Source: Poecilobothrus nobilitatus (Eukaryota; Arthropoda; Insecta; Diptera; Dolichopodidae). From it: a stretch of 64,000 nt of DNA. The translations under genes and the position numbers were made by a program. The DNA lies in contig OX352772.1 of NCBI GenBank assembly GCA_947095535.1, forward strand, positions 103,851,099 through 103,915,098. Direction: 5' to 3'. This document shows positions 34,491 to 45,815 of the stretch, in pieces; position 1 is the first letter of the stretch; each line of letters opens with the position of its first letter. Below the pieces are notes generated by a model, which saw nothing but the letters and a program-made list of their open reading frames with translations, ran no database searches and was not told the DNA's origin.

Positions 34491-34798
34491 ACAATTATGA
34501 AACAATACTAACGATTTCTTATAGTAAAAAAGAGAAAGACGATTTTGGTAATTATTGATAATTAGAAGTAACAATATATATACATAAAAATTTGAATTAT
34601 TATTGGTAAGTTTAAATACAATACAAAAATAATGATTAATTTATTTTCAAGTGTTGATGGCTCGTTCCATAGATGTTGAGATCCTAGACGGTGTAACTCA
34701 GGATGACTTTAGATAAGTATTTCCATTATTTTGTTTATTATTGGGGTTGTTTTTAAACTCTTTTTAGGTTGATGGCTGCCCAGGACGCAACAAGAAGC

Positions 34799-34975
34799 AA
34801 TATTTATTTTCGAAACAATTTTCATTTTCATTACGTTGTCTTTTAGGAGATTTGAATATAATATTTTCTTCATTATCACTGCAGTTACCAGTTATTAAAT
34901 TTATTGACGGTAAAGCTTCTTTTTTAAGGCATTCTCTACCAATAAATTCAATTGGAAAATGTTTCTCACATAAAT
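34799..34975 (-). pseudogene. P copy A: THAP-domain exon remnant
   Basis: The minus strand reads YLCEKHFPIEFIGRECLKKE and then ALPSIN. It is the second half of a THAP zinc finger with its CxxH ligands and the terminal LPSI motif, followed by a basic segment SPKRQRNENENC. The matching exon of copy B (44290-44470) has Tyr where this one keeps the zinc-binding Cys. The first half of the finger is missing: at 34975 the sequence jumps to the 3' noncoding end of P copy B. Confidence 0.85.
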
Positions 34976-36665
34976 ACTGCTGGGTGCAGCAGTATAAATA
35001 CTGTTTCGGGATGTTGATAATTATCTCTGGGTGCAGCAACATATTAAAATACTTGTACAAAAAATGTGCAACAAATAACAATGTATATGTATTTTTAAAC
35101 GTGTGTATAGAAAATAGGATATATGTAAAACTGTAAAATATATTTTCTAGAACACGTAAAATTATCTTAAACCAATCCTCATGTTAAAGTCATATTTATA
35201 ACGTATGTTTATTTGGTACTCCGAACGGTTTTTTTTGTAGGTGACGTTAGAGTCGTAGCTGCCATACAACTTCAAGTGTTTTATATACCAAAACTATTTT
35301 CTGATCCTTTAATCAGCCCAATACGTTCCAGCTAATCGACCATGACTACCCTTATTGATTCTGTATATAACTATTTTCAAAAGATTCACAGGAAGTTATA
35401 GCTGCCATACAACTTCCAGCTCCCATTAGAAATATTTCAAAAACCAAAAGAGTTAGAGACCTGAAAATTGGTATTCAGGTACTCACTAAAAAATTAGTAA
35501 ATACGTATATTACAGCTTTTTAAAATTCTGAGTGATTTGAGTAGCTGCCATACAACTCCCATCACCCTAAACTAATATTTTAAAAACCACAAAGTTTTAT
35601 AGTTTTATTTAAGACAAGCGTTACAATAAACTCAAATATTAATGAAAACAATAAAAATAATTAATTAACAACATTTTCTAAATAATTATTATTGTATTCA
35701 AATATTAAATTTAAATTTTTTTCTTTTTTAAATTAAAAATATTTAATTAAAAAAAATGTACACACATGTATCCAAATATTAAATTTTTTCTTAAAATAAA
35801 ATGAATTAATTAGATTAAATTTGTCTTCAAAAACTTATACTATTTTAAATTGGCCAAGAAAGCGGTATGGGCTAGCAACGCAAACCGGGCGCTGCTAGTA
35901 TACTATATATTATATACTATATATAATATGTCGAATTTGGTCGCACAGGTAAATCATACAAATAATTACATATTATATAAAATTTTAATTTAGGTAAACC
36001 TTAATGCAAATGAAAATGAATACGTAAATATTATTTTATTAAGTAAAAAGTTTTATGAAAGAAAGAAAAATATTTTTTTTCGTTTTTTCGTTGCTTATTC
36101 TATTTTTCTTAATCAGAACCTTAAGTTTATCTAATTGTATGTTTATAATTTTGTTATTAATTGTTTATTTATTGAAATTATTATTTTAATCCATTTTTGA
36201 AATTATGCACTTAATTTTACCTTCTATTAATTCTATTTTCCTTAAATCTACGCTCGGTTTTAATTATTTTTTATTATTTCAATTTATTAATTTTATAAAT
36301 ATTTTTACTCCGATGAAGTCTACCGCCAATTAATTATGCCTGGGTCGGAGCCCACCACTCACCACGACTCCATCACCGATTACTCATTTGTTTCGAGTAA
36401 GTCTGGAGAAAGCGACCCAGGCAAGTTACTAATTGATTTATTTGTTTTGTTGAGTGTCTATATTAAGTTTTAAGTTTTACGGTTTTGAGTAAAATTTTCA
36501 AGTCTACTGTCTTGGCTTTGGTAAAACTTTTTTACTGTCCAGATACAATGTTTTCGAAGCAGTATTGTTAACAAATATTGCAAAATATTTTTTCTATGTT
36601 TGTAGCAAGGATTACTTTTGCAAAACAAATCTTTTAGATTTTCATCTTCTGCAGTAATATGAATA

Positions 36666-38555
36666 CATAGGTTAGGTTAGGTTAAGGTGGCTGCCAAAAG
36701 GCACACTTAGACCGTATTTGGTCCATTGTGATACCACATAGAAGCTTTTCTATCCCACTCGTTAAAACCAATTTGAGCTTTTTGCAAAGCGAAGAATACT
36801 CTTCACATTTTTACCTGACAGATCGCTAAGGCTGTCGAGAAGATATTGCCCCAAATGGGTATTCCTTCTTGCCAACAAGGCCGGGCATGTGCATAGGAGA
36901 TGGAGAGTAGTTTCCTCCTCTTCTTCACCTTGCATGCTCTACAATAGTCGTTTGCGGATAAGCCAAGTCTTCTGGCATGCTTCCCTATTAGACAGTGACC
37001 GGTGATTATTCCCTTTGTCATTCCAATGTCTGCCCTTTTCAGGGAAAGCAGATCATTGGATCGTCTTAAATCGGTTTTGGGCCATATCAATCTTGTGATA
37101 TTGCACGAGGTTAAGTTTGACCATTTGCAATTTACCATATCCGTTATTTCCTTTCGAAATAACGTTTTGCTTGTGGATAGAGGTACCCCTAGTCCTGCCC
37201 TATCCGGCAGAACTTGTAAGGTCAATTCTTGCGAGTTCATCCGCTTTTATACCTCGATTGACCTGGTACCCAGCAAAGCTGAATGCTAAACTGCCTGGCT
37301 ATCTCGTTAAGAAGTTTTCGGCAGTTTATTACAGTCTTCGAGGTTGTGCATGTTGATTCCAGAGATTTTAACGCAGTCTGACTGTCTGACAGAATACGTA
37401 CTTGCTTCACAGTCAAAACGCTTCTGTTCAGTAGAATCAAGGCTTCTTGAATTGCCATAATTTCCGCTTGGAAGACAATTGGTTCCGCTTGGCTACAATG
37501 GTCTGGTAATCGGAAATTATGACTGATTTTCAGATTATCTGAGAAGACCCCGCATCCTACACTGCTGTTCATTTTTGAACCATCATAATTGCACTCCTTC
37601 GAAGGTCATCACTGTGTTCGAGTTCCAACTCTCACGGCTTGGTATGCTCGTCACATGAGATTTCCCGAAGAAGTAAGTGGGGGATGTGTAGTCCACCAAG
37701 GCGGGAGTGGACTTCAATTGGTTTATGATATCTGAGTGACCTTCTCGTGAATTGATCCACTGGGACGTAGCTTGCAGTCTCACAGCTGTGTTTGCTGCTG
37801 CAAATTTACTATAATATTCTACAGGCATAAGATTAAGCATGATGTCCAATGCCGCAGAAAGGGTTGTTATTAAAGAGCCACTAATACATAGTGTGACAGT
37901 TCTTTGGACCCTAGCGATTGCCTTGCGGTTGACCTCTTTATTGATTGCCTTCCACCATACTAGGACTCCGTACATAAGAATGGGTCTTACTACGGATGTG
38001 TATAGCCAGTAAGTCATGTATGGCTGAAGCCCCCATTTCCTACCAATGGCTTTTTTACACGAATAGAGTGCTATTGAGGCCTTTTTTTGCTCTTTCTGAG
38101 ATGTTAGCCTTCCAGCTTAACTTCCTGTCTAGAGTTAGACCCAGAAATTTCGCCGTTTCGCTAAAGGTAAGAGAGCAGCCATTTAACGAAGGCGGTTTTA
38201 TTTTAGGAATTTTATATTTACTTGTAAAGAGGACCAGTTCTGTTTTCTGTGGATTTACTGACAGCCCACAGTTTGTAGCCCATGTTGTGATTTTGTTTAG
38301 TGCAAGTTGCAAAACATCCCTGAGACTGTCTGGGAACTTGCCACTGACCACGACAACAATATCGTCCGCATACGCGATTGTTGTGCAACCCACCTCTTTC
38401 AGGATTTTAAGCAGTTTATTTACCACCATATTCCAAAGAAGGGGAGATAGCACCCCTCCTTGAGGAATCCCTCTTTTCACAAATCTTTTTGCTGAAGCGT
38501 TGCCTAAGTTGGCACTGATGGCCCTGCTATTTAACATATTAGCTATCAGTGATTG
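36666..38555 (-). mobile_element. RNase H-bearing LINE (I/LOA-like) with TTAGG-like 3' tail
   Basis: The plus strand begins AGGTTAGGTTAGGTTAAGG, so on the element's own (minus) strand the 3' end is a short CCTAACCTAACC tail. It is 5'-truncated at about 38555. Insertion removed roughly 340 bp of the P element: target sequence corresponding to 16852-17195 of copy A is missing between its flanks. No target-site duplication is seen. Confidence 0.85.
36803..38537 (-). pseudogene. LINE RT plus RNase H remnant
   Basis: 38537-38055 carries KRGIPQGGVLSPLLWNM (RT motif B), IAYADDIVVVV (motif C, YADD), LSVNPQKTELVLF and AKFLGLTLDRKLSW. 38017-37583 is the thumb and connection (VRPILMYGVLVWW). 37572-37237 is an RNase H domain: QAEIMAIQEAL has the catalytic Glu, SDSQTALKSL the Asp, and CWVPGQ the conserved end, with Q where His is usual. 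37240-36803 is a downstream C-terminal domain with HARRLGLSANDYCRACKVK, a CxxC knuckle. Frames are separated by frameshifts. RNase H after RT points to the I/LOA/R1 group. Confidence 0.85.
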
Positions 38556-38962
38556 ATGATTGTAAAATTTCTAAAGAGTTTTCAGTATTTGTACTTGTTT
38601 GATTTTCAACATCATTCAAATATACTTGATTAATATTTTCCGAATCAGTTCGAATTTCCGTAGAACAATTTTTTAAATCAATTACCTCCATTTCGATAAA
38701 ATCATCTGAATCTTCAATACAATTAGTATGTTTGTCATACTGAAGTAATTTAAATGACATTATTTTTGATAAAACTATATTTAATTCAGAAACTGACGGA
38801 TTTTTATTATTAGCTTTTACTACACCAAATAAATTTTCTATTATATCTTGATTTAATCTTTTAGTTAATAAAAAAAATATTGGAGAACTTTCATTTTGAG
38901 AACTTAAAATATTATTAAAAAGTAAAAGAGTTGCAGTAAATGTTTGTTTGATCCTTCTAAAC

Positions 38963-41422
38963 CAGAGGTCGCCAAAGTATGGCCCGCGGGCCAAATCCGG
39001 CCCGTTATAGCAATCCATCCGGCCCCCGAGTGAAAATCGGAAAGTAATACAAATATTTAAAAAAATTGTTAAAGCATTACTAAATCCAAATTTCATTTTT
39101 TGTAATATTTTATTAAATTTTCTAATATTAAAAATTTTTATACTTCCATATTACATATTTCGACTCTCTATAAAAAATTTAAATTGTAAATCCTGCATAT
39201 GTATATAACGACACTAAAAACCTTATTAAAACTCATCCTATCAAATATAAAATACCATTATTCGTGAAAATCTCATAGTAATTTAAGTAGGTCATGAAGT
39301 TAATTACTATGAACTATGTTTAGTTTTTCTTTCGTATATGTTAGCCTTTTTTAAATCGTAAATAGTGAAGTTTGTTTTTGCGTAATAATAAAAATTTAAA
39401 TATATTTGTTTGTACTAATGTCGTCATCCAAAATAAGAAAAATTGATAGCGAGTGTCGAATGTTTAACGAAAAATGGACAATAAAATATTTTGTTGTACA
39501 ATTTAAAGATAAAATAATGTGTCTTATTTGCAAAGACATAATTGCAGTTTTTAAAGAATATAATGTAAATAGGCATTACACATCAAAGCATTTCGAAAAG
39601 TACTTAAAATATGATGGAGAATTACGTAAAAAAGAAGTTGAAACTCTCAAAAAAACACTTTCAAATCAGCAAAATATATTTAAGCAAATGTCGAATCAAA
39701 ATATTTCTTCAGTACGAGCAAGTTATCATGTTGCTAAGTATATTGCTGACGCAGGGCGGCCATTTACAGACGGCGAATTTGTGAAGAAATGTGTATTGAA
39801 AATAGCAGAAGAAGTATGTCCAGAAAAATTGAGTGCATTTAAAAATGTAAGTTTATCTGTAAACACAATAATGAGAAGAATTGAAGATATTGGTACCAGC
39901 GTTTTTTCGCAGCTAAAAGAAAAAGCAAAAAAATTTATATTTTTTTCAATTGCACTCGATGAAAGTACAAATGTGTCCGATACCGCTCAGCTTCTTATTT
40001 TTATTCGAGGAATAAATGATGCTTTTCAGATAACTAAAGAATTAGCTGCTCTCAAGAATCTTAAGGGAACAACCACTGGAGAGGATATTTTTCTTAAAGT
40101 TTCCGAAATAATGACGGAACTACAATTAAATTATAGGCAGTTGATGTGTATAACTACAGATGGTGCAAAAAATATGATTGGAACAAATATAGGTCTCATT
40201 GGACGGATTAATAAGGAGTGTGAAACACTGGGGATAAAAAAACCTATGCACCTACATTGTGTTATACATCAGCAAACATTGTGTGGAAAAATATTAAATG
40301 TAAAATCGATTATGTCAGTGGTTATTTCAACAATTAATTTTATTCGGAGACATGGCTTGAATCATCGTCAATTCCAAGAATTTCTAACATCAATTAATGC
40401 TGAACATGGCGACGTTCTTTATCATAGCGAAATTCGCTGGTTGAGTAGAGGGAAAGTATTAAAACGTTTTTTTGATCTTCGTCATGAAATTGACATTTTG
40501 ATGCACGAAAAACAAAAGCCTATTGCTGAATTATCAGATGATTTATGGTTATGTAAATTAGCTTTTTAACCGACATTACTGCACATATTAACGATCTGAA
40601 TTGTAAGCTCCAAGGTAAAGGAAAATTAGCATATTCATTATTTTATGATGTAAAATCTTTTGAAGTTAAATTGGAGTTATTTAGAAACCAGCTCGTCAAT
40701 AAAAATATAGCACATTTTCAGTGCTGTTCAAAATTGTTGGAGACTCAGCAATATACAAATGTTTTCCCTTATGTAGAATTTTCAAAATAAATAGAATCAC
40801 GGCAAAATGAATTTATTGTTAGATTTAGTGACTTTAAAAAAAGCAAAAAAAAATTTAATTTATTTCGAAATCCATTTGATGTAGAGGTGAATACTGTTGA
40901 GGAAAACATGCAACTAGAATTGATTGATTTGCAGAGTAACGACATTCTGAAGGGTGTACATAAGGAAGGAAATTTGACTGAATTCTACTAAAATTTAGAT
41001 GCCACTATATTTCCAAATATTAAAAAATTTGCAAGTGAACACATATCAATATTTGGAAGCACTTATATTTGCGAACAAACATTTTCTCGTATGAAATATA
41101 TTAAAAATCAATTTCGTGAAAGATTGACTGATTCTCATTTGGCGGAAATTCTGAGGATATCAGTTTCTCAAGAAAATATAAACATTAATGATATTGTAAA
41201 TGCAACTAAATTCCAGTTGCATAATTCTCATTAATGCGTTTTTTTAATTACTTTTTCAATAAAAATAAAAAAAAAATATAACTTATTAGTGTTATAAATT
41301 TATTTAAAAAATCTTGCATACAAAAACTTTTTTTCTTCTATATTAGTGCTTTTATTTTTGGCCCAGTTCATATTTATTAAAACTCTATTTGGCCCTTCGC
41401 TCAAAAACTTTGGCGACCACTG
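38963..41422 (+). mobile_element. hAT-B, complete hAT element in P copy B
   Basis: Terminal inverted repeats CAGAGGTCGCCAAAGT (38963-38978) and, at the right, the complement of CAGTGGTCGCCAAAGT (41407-41422), one mismatch in 16. The 8-bp target duplication TTCTAAAC is perfect (38955-38962 and 41423-41430). The uninterrupted site is visible in copy A at about 23827. A GC-rich subterminal GGCCCGCGGGCC palindrome lies at about 38981. Length is 2460 bp. Ends are intact, so it could be mobilised in trans if a transposase exists elsewhere. Confidence 0.96.
39406..41234 (+). pseudogene. hAT-B transposase (GTF2IRD2/SCAND3-like), lightly damaged
   Basis: The main frame 39406-40569 gives 387 residues. 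An N-terminal BED-like finger has MCLICKDIIAVFKEYNVNRH. Then come HVAKYIADAGRPFTDGEFVK, SIALDESTNVSDTAQLLIFI (the catalytic Asp region), CITTDGAKNMIG (second Asp), LHCVIHQQTLCGK, and SEIRWLSRGKVLKRFFDL. A frameshift after LWLCKLAF is followed by the expected continuation DITAHINDLNCKLQGKGKLA in another frame, with two later stops. The C-terminal dimerisation segment STYICEQTFSRMKYIKNQFR and the natural end at 41234 are present. The start Met at 39406 lies slightly upstream of MSSSKIRKID, which is the likelier start (39418). Confidence 0.92.
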
Positions 41423-42660
41423 TTCTAAACAATATACTGTGGTATTTGACAAAATTTTTATTTGAGTAATATATTCTAAAAATTCTTTTATAAATTTATA
41501 ATTTTTATTATTTTTTTGCAATGCACATTTATATGGATTTCTGTCTTTTAAGCTATTGCTATTCATACAATCAAAAAGTTTATCAATTTTTTCTATAAAT
41601 TTTGCTGTAAGCAGGGCTTCTACATTGGAAACAATTTTATATTGGTTACACTCAACTATAGTACATATACCGGCAGCAACAGATCTGCAAAAAATTTGAG
41701 TTGCAAGTGAAACACGCATTTTATCAAAGTTATTGGGTGAAATACGCTTATTTGTCAGCTTAGGGCACATTTTGGTAACTTTGTCCTTTTCTAGCTCGAA
41801 TAGCTCAATAATAACGTTAAAATTAAATATTCCATCTGGTATAGATAATTTATTTTTTAAACATAAATTTCTTAAAGATTTAATTAAATGAACAAAATCA
41901 AACATCGCAAATACTTTTTCGTTATTCCAAATAAAAAACGGGTGTTCAGCATTTACAGCTAATAATTTGTAACACTTTCTGTTATTTGGACCTTGATCAC
42001 AAACTATTCCTTCCACCTTTAAGCCCATTGAATTTAATATTTTTAAATTTTCAAAAATAATATTTTTTAGGTTTTCTGCATTTATTTATACTGCTTTTAG
42101 AAACAAAATAATTTAGAACACATCCAATTATCAATCAAACCACGAATCATCAAAATACAGACTTGTTTGTCTATATAACATGTCCTTTCAAACTCTATAT
42201 CTTCCAATCCATCTATTATATCTAATTTTTCATTACAGGTCAACTCGCTTCTTATTGTTATTTCATCAAAAACTGTTATAACATGCTTGCTTCGTTTTGT
42301 CATTTCTGAAATTTTATTGCGAATTAGGTATGTAGCAGAATTTACAAATCCATGTTGAAGTCTTTTGACTGGAGCCCATCTTTGTAATGCTGTTGTATGA
42401 GGCATATGAAATAATCATTTTTCTCTTAAAAATTTATATGCTAATTGGGATCTGTAATAAATATTTTGGGAGATTTTTTTCGGAATTATCCCAGTGATTT
42501 TAATTTTTCATTAACATAGTGCAAAATATTTTAGAATTACCCAAAATATCAGATTGTTCTAAATCTTTCTTGTAATTTTTTCCATTTTTCGTTTTGTTTG
42601 CTCTATATACTCTTAAATACTTTATTTTAATTTTTTTTTTTTTTTCTTGTAAAAGTTTTA

Positions 42661-44231
42661 TTTTTATACCCGTACGATAGGATCGGGTATAATAAAATTA
42701 CTGCTCCGTTTGTAACACCTCGAAATAAGCGAGCTAGATATACCTTCAAAGGTATGGATCGGATCAGAAAAAAATTCTAAGACTTTTGAGCCATGTCCGT
42801 CCGTCCGTCCGTCAGCACGCTAACTCAAAAACTAAGAAAGCTAGAATCTTGAAATTTACACAAAATATTCTGGGAGTAATTTGTAGGTTCCCTATTCTTT
42901 TTAGTTGACTTTGGACCAAAACTTAGGGTAGCTCTCAAACACCTAACTTTTAGATCCCCACATTTTTTTTGAAATAGAGCTATGAAATTTTAACTGCTGA
43001 TAGATCTCATAAAAATATTCATTTTATTTTCCATAACTTTTTTTTGTAGCCCCACCCGTTATGGAGCTACAGCTCCCCAAAAGTTCAAAAAAGCTCTATA
43101 TTTAAATTGTTATAGCACAAGTTGTATAAGGTATATCTTCATTTTGAAAACGCCAAACGATTACTACTTTTATTAGTTTTAAAATTATATATACAATAAA
43201 TATATATTTGTGGCATACGGTGTCTTAATTTACCGTTATGCGAAACTCAAATTTTGCAAAATCCTTTAACCCTTCTATCTCCTAAACGGTTTAAGTTGGA
43301 AACTTGAAATTTTGACAGAAGTTAGATCTTTGAAAATAAGTCATTTCAGACATTTTTTTTGTATCACCCCCCGTTTAGGAGCTGTAAGGGGTCAAAAACT
43401 GAAAATTTCCTATTTTTAAACACCTGTAACTTGAACACCTGTTAAAAATTTTTTGAAGTAATACACAAAAATTAAATCTTCAACATTATACTCTTATTTC
43501 TGTTAAGAACCTTTTTTAATAATGTAGGGTTACTTTATAATTGACGAAAGTGTTACTTGATTTTTTCAAATTTTCTAACAAATTTCTTCAATAAATTTTT
43601 TGCATTTGTTTTACTCGATAATTTGAAATTGTTGAGGATATAATGCGTAGTACAAAAAAATGTAAATAAATAAACAACATAACGGTTGCTTGAAGAATTT
43701 TTATTTATATGATATTGATATATATACTTATATAATATCATGTTTATTTACATATCTTATATGCCACTAGTGAGTGAATGATAAGAGTATATATGTATAT
43801 TATATAGTGCCGTATTTACATACATATATGTATTTTATTGTACTTATAAGAAATTATTCTGTCAATGGAATATTTAAATATAATATAATATAATATTTAA
43901 AATTATATTTACTGTTTTGTACTTAGTAAATTTAATATACATTTACCGCTTAGTATTAAATGGTACTATAGAATATTTGAAAAAGTTTTGGATTGATAAT
44001 CGTTATGTGGAAGGTTAGAATCTGCTTTTGAAGAATGTACATATAAACATATAGTTTGAATATATGTACAACCCATAGTACTAGAAATTATAAAATTCAC
44101 CCAAATTATTTTAAAATACTAAAATATTAAAAAAATAATATTGTAAGCAGAGTGACAGGCTGTGAACATACTAACGGTTCGTACGGGTATCTAAGAGTTG
44201 ACAAAGTCAACTGTATTCTCCCTCGTTTTAG
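42661..44231 (+). repeat. Dispersed hairpin-headed repeat, full-length copy in P copy B
   Basis: It lies inside the coiled-coil exon of the P transposase. The empty site is at about 25070-25080 in copy A. It starts ATACCCGTACGATAGGATCG followed by GGTATAATAAAA, an imperfect hairpin. Then come GTTTGTAACACCTCGAAATA, GGATCGGATC, a CCGTCCGTCCGTCCGTC tract and CTAACTCAAAAACTAAG. It ends near CCTCGTTTT. CGTACGGGTAT near the right end mirrors ATACCCGTACG at the left. No coding frame is seen. The same family in reverse is at 5126-6215, and a distant relative is at 52690-53575. The superfamily is not identified. Confidence 0.85.
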
Positions 44232-45608
44232 ATAAATTAGCATTTTTTTTTTTTTTATAAAAATTAGTCAACTTTTCGTTTTTTAAACAATAGAAGCAAT
44301 ATTTATTTTCGAAACAATTTTCATTTTCATTACGTTGTCTTTTAGGAGATTTGAATATATTTTCTTCATTATCACTGCAGTTACCAGATATTAAATTTAT
44401 TGAGGGTAAAGCTTCTTTTTTAAGGTATTTTCTACCAATAAATTCAATTGGAAAATGTTTCTCATATAAATAAATATTATTTTTACCTAAAAATTTAAAA
44501 ATTAAAAAAAATTAGGTACTACATAAGATAGCTTTTATCTCTATTTCGTATTCTCTCTGTAATTTTTGTCTGTTAAGGTTTTTTTTGTATATAATGGTAA
44601 TAACATTGTACTATTTTTGCCATTTTACCATTTTATCATTTTTTACTTTATAAAAACTATGTATACTTAAAAGATTTGCAAATGCTATTTTATCCTTACC
44701 TTCATCAAAACCACACCTTTCTATCCAAATTTTTCCAACTAATAAATCAGATGATGGGAATTTAAAAATTTTAAGATTAGGATGTTCTTTTTTTGATTTT
44801 TCGCAATGTTGCAAATTACAAATTTTCCAATTTCTTTTCTCTAAACTCATTTTTTACTTATGAGTTACTTATTTTTTACTTTGAATTTTTATATTTTATA
44901 ATTTTTACTTTAAAAAATTGCCGCTTATCAAATTTAAAGCAAACGTATCTACATATAGTGTAAAAATACTTAAAATTTTTGTTTATTCTACTATACTTAT
45001 CTAATTTTGATTGAAGATTGAAGAACAGCAAATACTTACATAAATTTGCTAAGAATTAAACGTTGTACGATCAAAATGGTGTGAATGTTAACAACAAAAA
45101 ATTTAGTAACTAACCCTGGGTGCCGTAACATATTTTATATAGCGAATTTACAATTTACAATACTACGAATTTATAAAACTACTAATATCTTTTTAAGTAC
45201 TCATCAAAAAATACCCTTCTTACGGAGTTTTTTTTTATAATATTCAATCAACTTTATAAATATCTAAAAAAAAATCAGGTTATCGCTTTAAAAGTTGAAA
45301 TATTTTATTTTAAAATTTTGATAATTTTCTGCAGCATTTTTTATCAACCCAAGTTTTCTCGTAATTTTTTATTGAATAATGTATGTATGTATGCACTTAT
45401 TTTTATTGTTTATTTTGTGTATTCGTAGATGAACGAAAAGAAATACAAAAAAATGTTTTTGTACCTAGAAATATGTTGTTGCCAGCTGAAATATTGATAA
45501 ACGCGTTAAGTTATTTTGTATACAAAAAAAACTATGCAACATAGAATATATTTTCATATAACAATGAAATGCTGCATCTTAATGTAATATTTAGTCTATG
45601 CCTATACC

Positions 45609-45815
45609 CAATTCAAAAAAAATATTCAAATTTAAATTCAAATGAAATACTCTTCTTTATATGAAAACATTCTTCTTATAAAAGCACTATTCAAAATGAA
45701 GAATTTTGACAAATGAAAAATTGTACGCGAGTACCCATTTCGGGATACGTCGACGTATTGACGTACTGATGCATAAAAATTGTACGTCGTACGCGTTGAT
45801 TTAGGTTGGGTCCTC
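45609..45815 (+). mobile_element. hAT-A right-end remnant
   Basis: Follows the right P target duplication and should therefore be the continuation of the sequence that ends at 15054. It carries GTACGTCGTACGCG and then TTGATTTAGGTTGGGTCCTC, mirroring the left terminus at 7825. The two ends are diverged. Confidence 0.5.

Larger units (their letters stand above)
25163..34793 (-). mobile_element. BEL/Pao LTR retrotransposon inserted in P copy A
   Basis: LTRs at 25163-25813 and 32026-34793 (the latter enlarged by a nested LINE) start TG and end CA on the minus strand. The AGAAG target duplication is intact. On the minus strand the polypurine tract GGGAGGGAGTA directly precedes the 3' LTR (25814-25826). 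A TGGTCCTTTGAGCCGGATC motif directly follows the 5' LTR (about 32003-32021), where a primer-binding site belongs. Gag and pol lie between in the expected order. Both LTRs and coding regions are visibly mutated, so it is inactive. Confidence 0.93.
32026..34793 (-). repeat. BEL/Pao 5' LTR interrupted by a LINE
   Basis: LTR sequence occupies 32026-32465 and 34491-34793, split by the LINE at about 32466-34490. The outer end is GCAACA before AGAAG. The inner end is TGACTTAGC against TGCTTAGC in the other LTR. Confidence 0.9.
36480..44850 (-). pseudogene. P-type (THAP9-like) transposase, copy B, interrupted
   Basis: The start Met is at 44850. The THAP first half is MSLEKRNWKICNLQHCEKSK with PNLKIFKFPSSDLLVGKIW, then a GT donor after SFYK. 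After an intron, exon 44490-44290 continues GKNNIYLYEKHFP, where the zinc Cys is changed to Tyr. The coiled-coil exon is split by the repeat at 42661-44231. 42405-42097 has VFDEITIRSELTCNEK. 42028-41431 has CDQGPNNRKCYKLL and VHLIKSLRNL. hAT-B interrupts at 41422. 38962-38556 has LLTKRLNQDIIENLFG. The LINE at 36666-38555 has replaced about 340 bp of C-terminal coding, and 36665-36480 holds the last part of the tail. Clearly inactive. Confidence 0.88.
34976..45599 (-). mobile_element. P/THAP9-like element copy B
   Basis: It begins at an internal hairpin (TACTGCTGGGTGCAGCAGTA, 34977-34996) that replaces the terminal 70 bp seen in copy A, and ends at a genuine right terminus (45562-45599) next to GCCTATAC. 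Copies A and B are therefore a tandem internal duplication of one P insertion, not two insertions. It differs from copy A by frequent substitutions, so this duplication is much older than the 6.24-kb one. It is interrupted by a LINE (36666), hAT-B (38963) and a dispersed repeat (42661). Confidence 0.8.

Noticed and set aside
36660..36690. Genuine telomere repeat
   Set aside because: Only three TTAGG-like units, and they are positioned exactly at the 3' end of a LINE.
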